Positions 35,792-43,670 of a stretch of 64,000 bases of DNA are shown in pieces. The position numbers and the translations under genes are program-made. The stretch lies in contig NZ_JAHUWT010000003.1 of the NCBI RefSeq assembly GCF_019218885.1, positions 496,001-560,000 of the forward strand. Reading direction: 5' to 3'. Each line of letters begins with the position of its first letter. The first letter of the stretch is position 1. The notes under the pieces are model-generated. The model was not told where the DNA came from and did not search any database. It saw only the letters and a list, made by a program, of their open reading frames with translations. This DNA comes from Bordetella sp. BOR01 (GTDB lineage Bacteria; Pseudomonadota; Gammaproteobacteria; Burkholderiales; Burkholderiaceae_B).

Positions 35792-38700
35792 TGTTCCATA
35801 CCGTACTGATCGCCAATCGCGGCGAGATCGCCGTGCGGACCATCCGCACGCTCAAGCGCCTGGGCATCAAGAGCGTGGCGGTCTATTCCGACGCCGATCG
35901 CGATGCCGCTCATGTGCGCCAGGCCGACGTGGCGGTGGCGCTGGGCGGCGACAAGGCCGCTGACAGCTACCTGCGCATCGACCGCATCCTGGAGGCGGCC
36001 CAATCCGCTGGCGCCCAGGCCATTTTCCCGGGCTACGGCTTTCTGTCGGAAAGCGCGGAATTCGCCGAGGCCTGCGAAACAGCCGGCATCGCGTTCATCG
36101 GCCCCACGCCGCGGCAGTTGCGCGAATTCGGCCTGAAGCATCGCGCACGCGAGCTGGCCGGTGCGGCCGGCGTGCCCATGACGCCCGGCACCGGGCTGCT
36201 GGCCGACAGCGCCGATGCCCAGGCGCAGGCCGAGCGCATCGGCTACCCCATCATGCTCAAGAGCACCGCGGGCGGGGGCGGTATCGGGCTGTCGCGCTGC
36301 GCCAATGCCGATGAACTGGCGGCCGCCTACGCGGCCGTGCAGCACCAGGGCCAGACCTTCTTCCGCGACAGCGGCGCCTTCCTGGAACGCTATGTCGACC
36401 AGGCCCGCCATGTCGAAGTGCAGATCTTCGGCGACGGCAAGGGCACGGTCGTGGCGCTGGGCGAACGCGATTGCTCGGTGCAGCGCCGCAACCAGAAGGT
36501 CATCGAAGAGACACCCGCGCCCGGCCTGCCGCCCGCCACGCGGGCAGCCTTGCTGCGCGCCGCCGTGATGCTGGGCGAATCGGTGGCCTATCGTTCGGCC
36601 GGCACGGTAGAGTTCATCTACGACGGCGCGCGCGATGCGTTCTACTTTCTTGAGGTCAACACGCGCCTGCAAGTCGAGCACCCGGTCACCGAGGCGGTCA
36701 CCGGCCTGGACCTGATCGAATGCATGCTGCGCGTGGCCGCCGGCGATGCCCTGGACTGGAACGCCTTGCGACGCCCGCCCACCGGTGCGGCCATCGAGGT
36801 GCGCCTGTATGCCGAAGACCCCGCCCGGGGGTTCCAGCCATCGCCCGGCGTGCTGACCAGCGTGCAATTCCCTGACGATGCGCGGGTAGATGGCTGGGTG
36901 GACACGGGCACCGAAGTGCCGCCGTTCTACGACCCCATGCTGGCCAAGCTGATCGTGCACGGCACTGACCGCGACGACGCGCTGTACAAGCTGCGCGACG
37001 CGCTGGCGCGCACGCAGTTGCATGGCATCGCCACCAATCTGGATTTCCTGCGCCAGGTGGCGGCCGACCCGCGCTTCCAGGCCGGCAAGGTGTCCACGCG
37101 CTTCCTGGACGACTTCGATTTCCGGCCGGCCGCGCTGGAAGTGCTGGAAGGCGGCACCTTCACCAGCGTGCAAGACTATCCCGGCCGCGTCGGCTACTGG
37201 AACATCGGCGTTCCGCCCTCGGGTCCGATGGATGACTATGCGTTCCGGCTGGCCAATCGCATCGTAGGCAACGCACCCGAGGCCGCCGGCCTGGAATGCA
37301 CCTTGATCGGCCCGACCCTCAAGTTCCACAGCGACGCCATCGTTGCCCTGACGGGTGCCCACATGCAGGCCCTGCTGGATGGCCAGCCTGTATCCATGTG
37401 GCAACCCCTGCAGGTTCGGCGAGGCCAGGTGCTGGCCATCGGACGCGCGCTGGCCGGCTGCCGCAGCTACCTGGCGGTGCGCAACGGCCTGGACGTGCCT
37501 TGCTACCTGGGCAGCCGCTCTACGTTCGTGCTGGGCCAGTTCGGCGGCCACGCGGGGCGCTGCCTGCGCGCCGGCGACATGCTGCCCGTGGCGCAGCCCG
37601 ACTTGCCGGCCAGCCTGACGCCCCGGCCCGAGGCGGCGCCGGCCCCGGCCGCGCCGGCCCTGATACCCGACTATCCCGGCCACTGGCAGATCGGCGTGCT
37701 GGTCGGCCCGCATGGCGCGCCCGATTTCTTCACCCCCGAATCCATGGAGCAGTTCTTCGCGGCCGACTGGGAAGTGCACTACAACTCGAACCGCCTGGGC
37801 GTGCGCCTGCAGGGGCCCAAGCCCGCCTGGACCCGGCAGGATGGTGGCGAGGCCGGCCTGCATCCGTCCAATATCCATGATTGCGAATACGCTATCGGCA
37901 GCATCAACTTCACCGGCGACAGCCCGGTCATCTTGACGCGCGACGGCCCCAGCCTGGGCGGCTTCGTCTGCCCGGTAACGATTGCCAAGGCCGAGTTGTG
38001 GAAGGTCGGGCAGGTGCGCCCCGGCGACCGCATCCGCTTCATCCCGCTGGCCATGGCCGACGCCCAGGCCTTGCAGGCCCGCCAGGACACCGCCATTGCC
38101 ACGCTGCTTGGCGATGCCGCGCATGGCGCGCCGGCGCCCGAACAGTCGCCGGACGCGCTATCGCCCATCGTGGCCCGCCTGCCCGCCACCGAAGCCCGGC
38201 CACTGGCCACCTATCGCCAGGCCGGCGACAACTACCTGCTGCTGGAGTACGGCGACAATGTGCTGGACCTGGTGCTGCGCATGCGGGTGCACCTGCTGAT
38301 GCAGGCCCTGACGGCCGCCCCCATTGCGGGCGTGCTGGAATTTTCACCCGGCGTGCGCTCGCTGCAGATCCAGTACGACAGCCGGATCATTGGCCAGGAT
38401 GCGCTGGTGGCACGGCTGCTGCACATCGAAGACACCCTGCCCGATGCCGCCACACTGAAGATCCCCACGCGCGTGGTGTACTTGCCCATGGCATTCGAGG
38501 ACAGCGCCACGCTGGGCGCGGTGCAGCGTTACCAGGAAACCGTGCGCGCCAGTGCGCCATGGCTGCCGAACAATGTGGACTTCATCCAGCGCATCAACGG
38601 GCTGGCCTCGCGCGAGGACGTGCAGCGCATCATCTTCGACGCCAGCTACCTGGTGCTGGGACTGGGCGATGTGTACCTGGGGGCCCCCTGCGCCGTGCCC

Positions 38701-39426
38701 ATCGACCCGCGCCACCGCCTGCTGACATCGAAGTACAACCCCGCGCGCACGTTCACCGCCGAAGGCACGGTGGGCATCGGCGGCGTGTACATGTGCATCT
38801 ATGGCATGGACTCGCCCGGCGGCTACCAACTGGTGGGCCGCACGCTGCCGATCTGGAACAAGTTCCTGAAGAATCCGGTGTTCCAGAACGGCGAACCCTG
38901 GTTGCTGCGGTTCTTCGACCAGGTTCGGTTCTATCCGGTGTCCGAAGCCGAATTGGCCGTTCTGCGCGAAGATTTCCGCGCCGGCCGCGCCTCGCTGCGC
39001 ATTGAGACGGAAGACTTCGATTTTGCCGAGCATAGGCGTTTCCTGGCCGAGCACGCCGACGACATCGATGCCTTCAAGGCCAACCAGCAAGCCGCGTTCG
39101 AGGCCGAAGTCGCCCTGTGGCAAGCCGAAGAATCGGCGTCGGTCGAACTGCAGGGGCCGGAAGAAACCGTGCTGGCGCTTTCCGACACCGAACGCGCGGT
39201 ATGCGCGGACCTGTGCGGCAATGTGTGGAAAATTCCGGTCAGCGTCGGCCAACGCGTCGCGGCGGGCGATACGCTGGTGATTGTGGAAGCCATGAAAATG
39301 GAGCTGTCCATCAAGGCCGCCTTCGACGGCACCGTCACTGCCATCCGTTGCGCGCAGGGCAAGCCGGTCAATAGCGGAGACACGCTGCTGGTCATCGATG
39401 CCGTAGCGGGTTGCGCGGTAGCCTGA
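35791..39426 (+). CDS. uca: urea carboxylase (biotin-dependent)
   Basis: A 1,211-residue multidomain enzyme that makes allophanate from urea, bicarbonate and ATP. The biotin carboxylase domain comes first (LIANRGEIAVRTIRTLKRLG, STAGGGGIGLS, ERDCSVQRRNQKVIEE, EVNTRLQVEHPVTE). Two carboxyltransferase domains related to KipA/KipI follow (about 455-1050, with YPGRVGYWNIGVPPSGPMDD). A biotinyl domain ends the protein, with EAMKMEL, biotin on Lys1169. Full length. The start overlaps the atzF stop (TAATG), preceded by AAGGGGA. Confidence 0.96.
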   Translation: MFHTVLIANRGEIAVRTIRTLKRLGIKSVAVYSDADRDAAHVRQADVAVALGGDKAADSYLRIDRILEAAQSAGAQAIFPGYGFLSESAEFAEACETAGIAFIGPTPRQLREFGLKHRARELAGAAGVPMTPGTGLLADSADAQAQAERIGYPIMLKSTAGGGGIGLSRCANADELAAAYAAVQHQGQTFFRDSGAFLERYVDQARHVEVQIFGDGKGTVVALGERDCSVQRRNQKVIEETPAPGLPPATRAALLRAAVMLGESVAYRSAGTVEFIYDGARDAFYFLEVNTRLQVEHPVTEAVTGLDLIECMLRVAAGDALDWNALRRPPTGAAIEVRLYAEDPARGFQPSPGVLTSVQFPDDARVDGWVDTGTEVPPFYDPMLAKLIVHGTDRDDALYKLRDALARTQLHGIATNLDFLRQVAADPRFQAGKVSTRFLDDFDFRPAALEVLEGGTFTSVQDYPGRVGYWNIGVPPSGPMDDYAFRLANRIVGNAPEAAGLECTLIGPTLKFHSDAIVALTGAHMQALLDGQPVSMWQPLQVRRGQVLAIGRALAGCRSYLAVRNGLDVPCYLGSRSTFVLGQFGGHAGRCLRAGDMLPVAQPDLPASLTPRPEAAPAPAAPALIPDYPGHWQIGVLVGPHGAPDFFTPESMEQFFAADWEVHYNSNRLGVRLQGPKPAWTRQDGGEAGLHPSNIHDCEYAIGSINFTGDSPVILTRDGPSLGGFVCPVTIAKAELWKVGQVRPGDRIRFIPLAMADAQALQARQDTAIATLLGDAAHGAPAPEQSPDALSPIVARLPATEARPLATYRQAGDNYLLLEYGDNVLDLVLRMRVHLLMQALTAAPIAGVLEFSPGVRSLQIQYDSRIIGQDALVARLLHIEDTLPDAATLKIPTRVVYLPMAFEDSATLGAVQRYQETVRASAPWLPNNVDFIQRINGLASREDVQRIIFDASYLVLGLGDVYLGAPCAVPIDPRHRLLTSKYNPARTFTAEGTVGIGGVYMCIYGMDSPGGYQLVGRTLPIWNKFLKNPVFQNGEPWLLRFFDQVRFYPVSEAELAVLREDFRAGRASLRIETEDFDFAEHRRFLAEHADDIDAFKANQQAAFEAEVALWQAEESASVELQGPEETVLALSDTERAVCADLCGNVWKIPVSVGQRVAAGDTLVIVEAMKMELSIKAAFDGTVTAIRCAQGKPVNSGDTLLVIDAVAGCAVA

Positions 39427-39427
39427 C

Positions 39428-40153
39428 ATGCGATTGACGCTGAACGCCCTGCCCGACTTGCCAGTCCAGGCCGGCCCCGGCGTGACGCTGGCCGGACAAG
39501 CCTACGAACTGATCAAGCGCGATCTGTTCGAGTTCCGCATGCTGCCGGGTGACGAATTCACCGAAAGCGACCTGGTGGCGCGGCTGGGCGTCAGCCGCAC
39601 GCCGGTCCGGCAAGCCTTGTACCGGCTGGAGCGCGAAGGCTTCGTGCTGCTGCGCCAACGTAGCGGCTGGCGCGTGCGGCCATTCGATTTCGAGCGTTTC
39701 GAGGCCTTGTACGACGTGCGCATCGTGCTGGAGCAGGCTGCGGTCATCCGGCTTTGCGGGCTGCACGATATGGATGCCAGCGGTGAGATGTCGACGCTCA
39801 AGCGCATCTGGCTGGTGCCACCCGCCGAACGCCTGCGCGGCGGCAGGCAGGTGGCGGAGCTTGACGAAGCCTTCCATTGCGCCCTGGTGGCGGCCGCCGG
39901 CAACCCGGAGATGGCCCAGATCCACCGCGACGTGACCGAGAAGATCCGCATCATCCGGCAAATGGATTTCACCAAGGACTACCGGGTGGACGCGACCTAC
40001 GTGGAACATGGCGCCATCCTGCGGGCCATCCTGGCGCGGCGGGCCGACGAAGCGGCACGCATGCTGAAGTCGCATATCGAGATCAGTAAATCCGAGGTGC
40101 GGAAGATCACCTTGCATCGGATGGAGATGGCGCGGCGGGAGGGATTGCGCTGA
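39428..40153 (+). CDS. GntR family transcriptional regulator (FCD type)
   Basis: A 241-residue regulator. The winged-helix part has LIKRDLFEFRMLPGDEFTESDLVARLGVSRTPVRQALYRLEREGFVLL. The C-terminal helical ligand domain has DEAFHCALVAAAGNPEM and VEHGAILRAILARRADEAARMLKSHIE, the FCD pattern with metal-binding His residues. It starts 1 bp after urea carboxylase and probably represses atzF-uca through the palindrome at 33,912. The ligand may be a urea-pathway intermediate. Confidence 0.92.
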   Translation: MRLTLNALPDLPVQAGPGVTLAGQAYELIKRDLFEFRMLPGDEFTESDLVARLGVSRTPVRQALYRLEREGFVLLRQRSGWRVRPFDFERFEALYDVRIVLEQAAVIRLCGLHDMDASGEMSTLKRIWLVPPAERLRGGRQVAELDEAFHCALVAAAGNPEMAQIHRDVTEKIRIIRQMDFTKDYRVDATYVEHGAILRAILARRADEAARMLKSHIEISKSEVRKITLHRMEMARREGLR

Positions 40154-40557
40154 AGGGGGGTGTATTTCTTTATTGTTTTGGGTTGGTGAGGGTTCTTTTG
40201 GCGTCGGGGTGGACCTCGTCGTCAGGAGAGGAAGCAAAGTAAGGGCCGCGCCTGAAGGCTGCCGCGCGCAGCCTTCAGGCTCATCGGCTGGTGAAGTGCG
40301 ACGGGGCCTGAGCCCCATTTCCCAATCTCACGCCCGTTCCACACCCGAATGCGTTTCCAGGCCGCGCAGGGCGGACTGGAAACGCGGCACCGCACATTTT
40401 TCCTTCTCCAGATGGCGCGGCCCACGAAGGCAAGAACCCCATTCGCCCCAGCGAGTCAACGCGCATAAGCCATGAAGAGTCGCGGCGCAGGCCACGGCCC
40501 CTGCACCGCGACGGCTCAAGAACCCAATCCCCTTGACACAACCACCCGCCCAGCAAT
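40154..40557. other. 404-bp non-coding stretch with hairpin and possible repeat
   Basis: No convincing ORF. The first 50 bp are T-rich, unlike the surroundings. TTCTTTTGGCGTCGGG (40193-40208) resembles the inverted-repeat arm at 3,171. A 13-bp perfect stem GCCTGAAGGCTGC (40250-40262) / GCAGCCTTCAGGC (40268-40280) has a 5-nt loop but no T run; it may end the urea operon transcript or be part of a repeat element. Confidence 0.55.
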
Positions 40558-40577
40558 AATATGATGATCATCATATT
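40533..40577 (+). promoter_or_regulatory. tetR promoter with 20-bp palindromic operator
   Basis: TTGACA (40533-40538), 18 bp, TAATAT (40557-40562) form a good sigma-70 promoter. A perfect 20-bp palindrome AATATGATGATCATCATATT (40558-40577) covers the -10. A near copy lies before the MFS gene. This fits autorepression by the adjacent TetR. Confidence 0.8.
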
Positions 40578-40591
40578 TTCACCCCCTTGCC

Positions 40592-41185
40592 GTGGCGACC
40601 TCCCCCACCCGTAAGCAAGTCACTCACGATCGTATCCTGCAAACCGCGGCGCGGGCGATCCGGCGTGGCGGTTATGGGGGCGTGGGCGTGGCTGACATCA
40701 TGAAAGAGGCCGGCCTGACGCATGGCGGCTTCTATGCGCATTTTCCGTCGCGCGATGCCATGTTGGCTGCCGCCATCGAACGCGCCGGCCAGGAAAACGC
40801 CGAACGCCTGTCGCGGCACAACGCCGAACAGGCGCGCCTGGGTGTCCATCCCCTGCGCACCTTGGTCGAATCGTATCTGTCCGAAGCGCATCTTGCCACG
40901 CCCGAACGCGGCTGCCCCGTGGCCGCCCTGCTTTCCGAAATGCCCCGCCAGGCGGTTCCGGTACGCGATGCCTCGCGTGTGCGCGTGCGCGCATTGATGC
41001 AGCGCGTGCACCAAGCCATGCCCGATGCCACTGTAGAGCAAGCCCGTGCCGTTGCCGCCACGCTGGTCGGCGCACTGCAAATGGCGCGCGCCCTGGGCGG
41101 CGCCGAAGGCAAGGCCGTGCTGGCGGCCTGCCGCCAGACCCTGCTCGATCAATACACGCTTTCCCCGCAACGTCGCAGCACCTGA
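40592..41185 (+). CDS. TetR/AcrR family transcriptional regulator (GTG start)
   Basis: A 197-residue regulator. The helix-turn-helix is RILQTAARAIRRGGYGGVGVADIMKEAGLTHGGFYAHFPSRDAML. The C-terminal domain resembles the TetR_C group that controls efflux or oxidoreductases (ERGCPVAALLSEMPRQ). The start is a GTG at 40592. It is followed after 56 bp by an MFS exporter. Matching palindromes before both genes make it the likely repressor of both. Confidence 0.92.
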   Translation: MATSPTRKQVTHDRILQTAARAIRRGGYGGVGVADIMKEAGLTHGGFYAHFPSRDAMLAAAIERAGQENAERLSRHNAEQARLGVHPLRTLVESYLSEAHLATPERGCPVAALLSEMPRQAVPVRDASRVRVRALMQRVHQAMPDATVEQARAVAATLVGALQMARALGGAEGKAVLAACRQTLLDQYTLSPQRRST

Positions 41186-41224
41186 ACCCCCGCGTCCAGG
41201 CCGCCGCATTTTCGCTTACCCAAT

Positions 41225-41244
41225 AATATGATGACCATCATATG
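41225..41244 (+). promoter_or_regulatory. second TetR operator, overlapping the MFS start codon
   Basis: AATATGATGACCATCATATG differs from the first operator at two positions. Its last three bases are the ATG of the MFS gene. TAATAT (41224-41229) could be a -10, but no -35 is clear. Confidence 0.75.
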
Positions 41245-42672
41245 AATTCGACTGCTACCGCTTCCCCCCTTGTCGCCACTGCGCGGCCCGACACCAGCCC
41301 CTGGCCGATCTTCTTCATCGCCAGTGTCGCGGTGTTCCTGGTGTCTCTGGACAGCACCATGCTGTTTGCCGCCTTCAATGCATTGCGCACCGGCTTTCCC
41401 GGCGCCTCGGCGGCCGACTTGTCGTGGGTGCTGAATGCCTACACCGTGGTCTACGCCACCATGCTGATCCCGTCGGGCGGGCTGGCCGATCGGCATGGCC
41501 GCAAGCGCGTATTCATGATCGGGGTCGCCATCTTCCTGGCGGCTTCCGCGGCCTGCGGCCTGGCCGGCAATGTGCAATGGCTGATCTTCGCGCGCGTGGT
41601 GCAGGCAGTCGGTGCGGCGTTGCTGACGCCGGCTTCGTTGTCGCTGGTGCTGGATGCGTTTCCGCAAGCACGGCGTTCTGTGGTCGTCAGCATGTGGGGG
41701 GCCGTCAGTGCGCTGGCCGCGGCCATCGGCCCGAGCCTGGGCTCGCTGGTGGCAGACAGCGCCGGCTGGCAATGGGCGTTCTACCTGAACCTGCCGCTGG
41801 GCGCTGTTTCGCTGTGGTGCGGCGCGTCGCGGCTGCGCGAGTCGTCGCGCCCCGACACCAAGCGGCCGCTGGACGTGGTGGGCATGGTGCTGCTGGTGCT
41901 GGGCGTGGGCGCCATCGCCCTGGCCATCGTCCAGGCCGACTCGCCCGCCTGGCAGCGCAGCGACCTGCTGGTGGCACTGGCCACGGGCATCGTGGCCTTG
42001 CTTGCCTTCGTCGCCTGGGCCCGCGCCACGCCCACGCCGCTGCTGGACCTGACCCTGTTCCAGCACCGCAGCTACCGGTACGTCAACCTGGCCACGCTGG
42101 CCTTCGGCATGGCGTTCGCGATGATGTTCTTCGCGTTCTTCTTCTACATGATGGGCATCTGGCACTACAGCATGCCGCTTGCCGGGCTGGCCATCACGCC
42201 CGGGCCGCTGCTGGTGATACCCGCCGCCATTGTCACGGGCCGCCTGGCGGCGCGCCATGGGCATCGGCCATTCCTGGTCGGCGGTTCGCTGGTGTACGCC
42301 TGCGCGGGCCTGTGGTTCTTGCTGGTGCCCGGCCACGAACCTGCCTATCTACGCCATTGGCTGCCCGGCCTGCTGCTTAGCGGCCTGGGCGTGGGCATGG
42401 TGCTGCCCGCGCTGTCGGCCGCCGCGGTCAGCCGGCTGCCGGCGCGGCACTACGCGGTGGGCAGCGCGGTGAACCAGGCCACGCGCCAGATCGGGTCGGT
42501 CATGGGCGTGGCGGTGACGGTGTTGTGGCTGGGCGCGGCCACGCTGCAGCGCGCCGACTTCACGCCGGTGTACGGCTTGCATGTGGCACTGGCCCTGCTC
42601 ACGGGGTTGCTTTGCCTGGCGGTGGATACGCGGCCGCAATCCTTGGCGGCCAGTGGCCAGGCGAGCAAATAA
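41242..42672 (+). CDS. MFS transporter, DHA2 (14-TM) drug exporter
   Basis: A 476-residue proton antiporter. LDSTMLFAAFNALRTGFPGASAADLSWVLNAYTVVYATMLIPSGGLADRHGRKRVF holds the family D1 and A motifs, and 14 hydrophobic segments are apparent. WRSVS-type motif C is seen as AAIGPSLGSLVADSAGWQWAFYLNLP. The ATG overlaps the operator and no ribosome-binding site is seen, so the mRNA may be nearly leaderless or coupled to tetR. Substrate unknown. Confidence 0.92.
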   Translation: MNSTATASPLVATARPDTSPWPIFFIASVAVFLVSLDSTMLFAAFNALRTGFPGASAADLSWVLNAYTVVYATMLIPSGGLADRHGRKRVFMIGVAIFLAASAACGLAGNVQWLIFARVVQAVGAALLTPASLSLVLDAFPQARRSVVVSMWGAVSALAAAIGPSLGSLVADSAGWQWAFYLNLPLGAVSLWCGASRLRESSRPDTKRPLDVVGMVLLVLGVGAIALAIVQADSPAWQRSDLLVALATGIVALLAFVAWARATPTPLLDLTLFQHRSYRYVNLATLAFGMAFAMMFFAFFFYMMGIWHYSMPLAGLAITPGPLLVIPAAIVTGRLAARHGHRPFLVGGSLVYACAGLWFLLVPGHEPAYLRHWLPGLLLSGLGVGMVLPALSAAAVSRLPARHYAVGSAVNQATRQIGSVMGVAVTVLWLGAATLQRADFTPVYGLHVALALLTGLLCLAVDTRPQSLAASGQASK

Positions 42673-42735
42673 AACGGCGTTGCGCAGGCCACCTATGGCA
42701 AAATTTCCCAGCCCTTTCCTTACGCCGCCAACGTC

Positions 42736-43659
42736 ATGCCCATCCCCCGCGCCGCCTTCCCTTACGACTATGCCCGGGTCGAGCATGTGGTGGCCGAGCA
42801 CGTCCCCCAGTGGCGGGGCATGGGCTTCGATGCGGTCGTGGCGATTGCGCGCGGCGGGCTGCCCGCGGCCCTGATCGCCTGCACGGCACTCGACCTGCCC
42901 TTGCACGCGCTGTCGTACGACCGCGGCACGCGGCAGGTATCGTGGTTCACCGCGCAGGTGCCGCCGGCCGGCGCGCACATACTGCTGGTAGAAGACATCG
43001 CCGGGCGCGGCACCACCTTGTCGGACAGCATCGCCTTCCTGGCCGCATCGGGCTACGCATTCAAGGTTTTCACACTGGCCTACGATGCCGAATCGCGGGT
43101 GCGGCCCGACTTCGGCGTCGAGATGCCGCCGGGCTTTCGCGCCTGGTTTCCCTGGGAGCGCGAGTCAGTCACGCCAGCCTACGACGCCACCAACAACCAG
43201 CCCCGCCTGCCCACCGACGCCTACGCGTCGTGGGCTATCGACCTGGATGGCATCCTGCTGCCCGACCTGGCGCCCCATTTGTACGACACCGACCTGGCCG
43301 CGACCCTGGCGCAGCGCGACCTGCTGCTGCCCAGCGAGCTTCTGCCAGCCCGTGACCTGAGACAGCTCACCATCATCACGGGCCGTCCCGAACAAGACCG
43401 CGCCCGCACGCAAGACTGGCTGCACCGCCATGGCTTCCATGGCGAGCTGATCATGCGCGACGCCACCCGCCACAGCGCCCTGCAAACAGCCGAACACAAG
43501 GCACAGGCCATCGTGGCCGGTTGCTACACGCATTTCATCGAAAGCGACATGGCCCAGGCGCTGGAGATCGCCCGCCGCGTCCAGGTGGCACGCGTGTACT
43601 GGTGGAATGGCCAGGTGGCCCTGTCGATCTACGCCAGCCAGGCCGCCGAGCTGGGGTGA
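42736..43659 (+). CDS. phosphoribosyltransferase-HAD fusion protein
   Basis: A 307-residue protein with two recognisable parts. Residues 1-150 form a type I phosphoribosyltransferase: AIARGGLPAAL and the PRPP loop LLVEDIAGRGTTL (Glu86-Asp87). Residues 165-307 look like a HAD fold: IDLDG (Asp169, Asp171), IITGRP (Thr215), a Lys255 and ESD ending at Asp271. All HAD catalytic positions appear present. Substrate unknown; nucleobase salvage with dephosphorylation is one idea. It is a single gene with 63 bp before it, not clearly in the TetR/MFS unit. Confidence 0.82.
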   Translation: MPIPRAAFPYDYARVEHVVAEHVPQWRGMGFDAVVAIARGGLPAALIACTALDLPLHALSYDRGTRQVSWFTAQVPPAGAHILLVEDIAGRGTTLSDSIAFLAASGYAFKVFTLAYDAESRVRPDFGVEMPPGFRAWFPWERESVTPAYDATNNQPRLPTDAYASWAIDLDGILLPDLAPHLYDTDLAATLAQRDLLLPSELLPARDLRQLTIITGRPEQDRARTQDWLHRHGFHGELIMRDATRHSALQTAEHKAQAIVAGCYTHFIESDMAQALEIARRVQVARVYWWNGQVALSIYASQAAELG

Positions 43660-43670
43660 TGCGCACGCTG

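Noticed and set aside
35740-38124. Long (794-codon) open frame on the minus strand inside urea carboxylase
   Set aside because: Antisense to a full-length recognised enzyme; composition (many His, Gln, Gly, Arg) is typical of shadow frames in GC-rich DNA.
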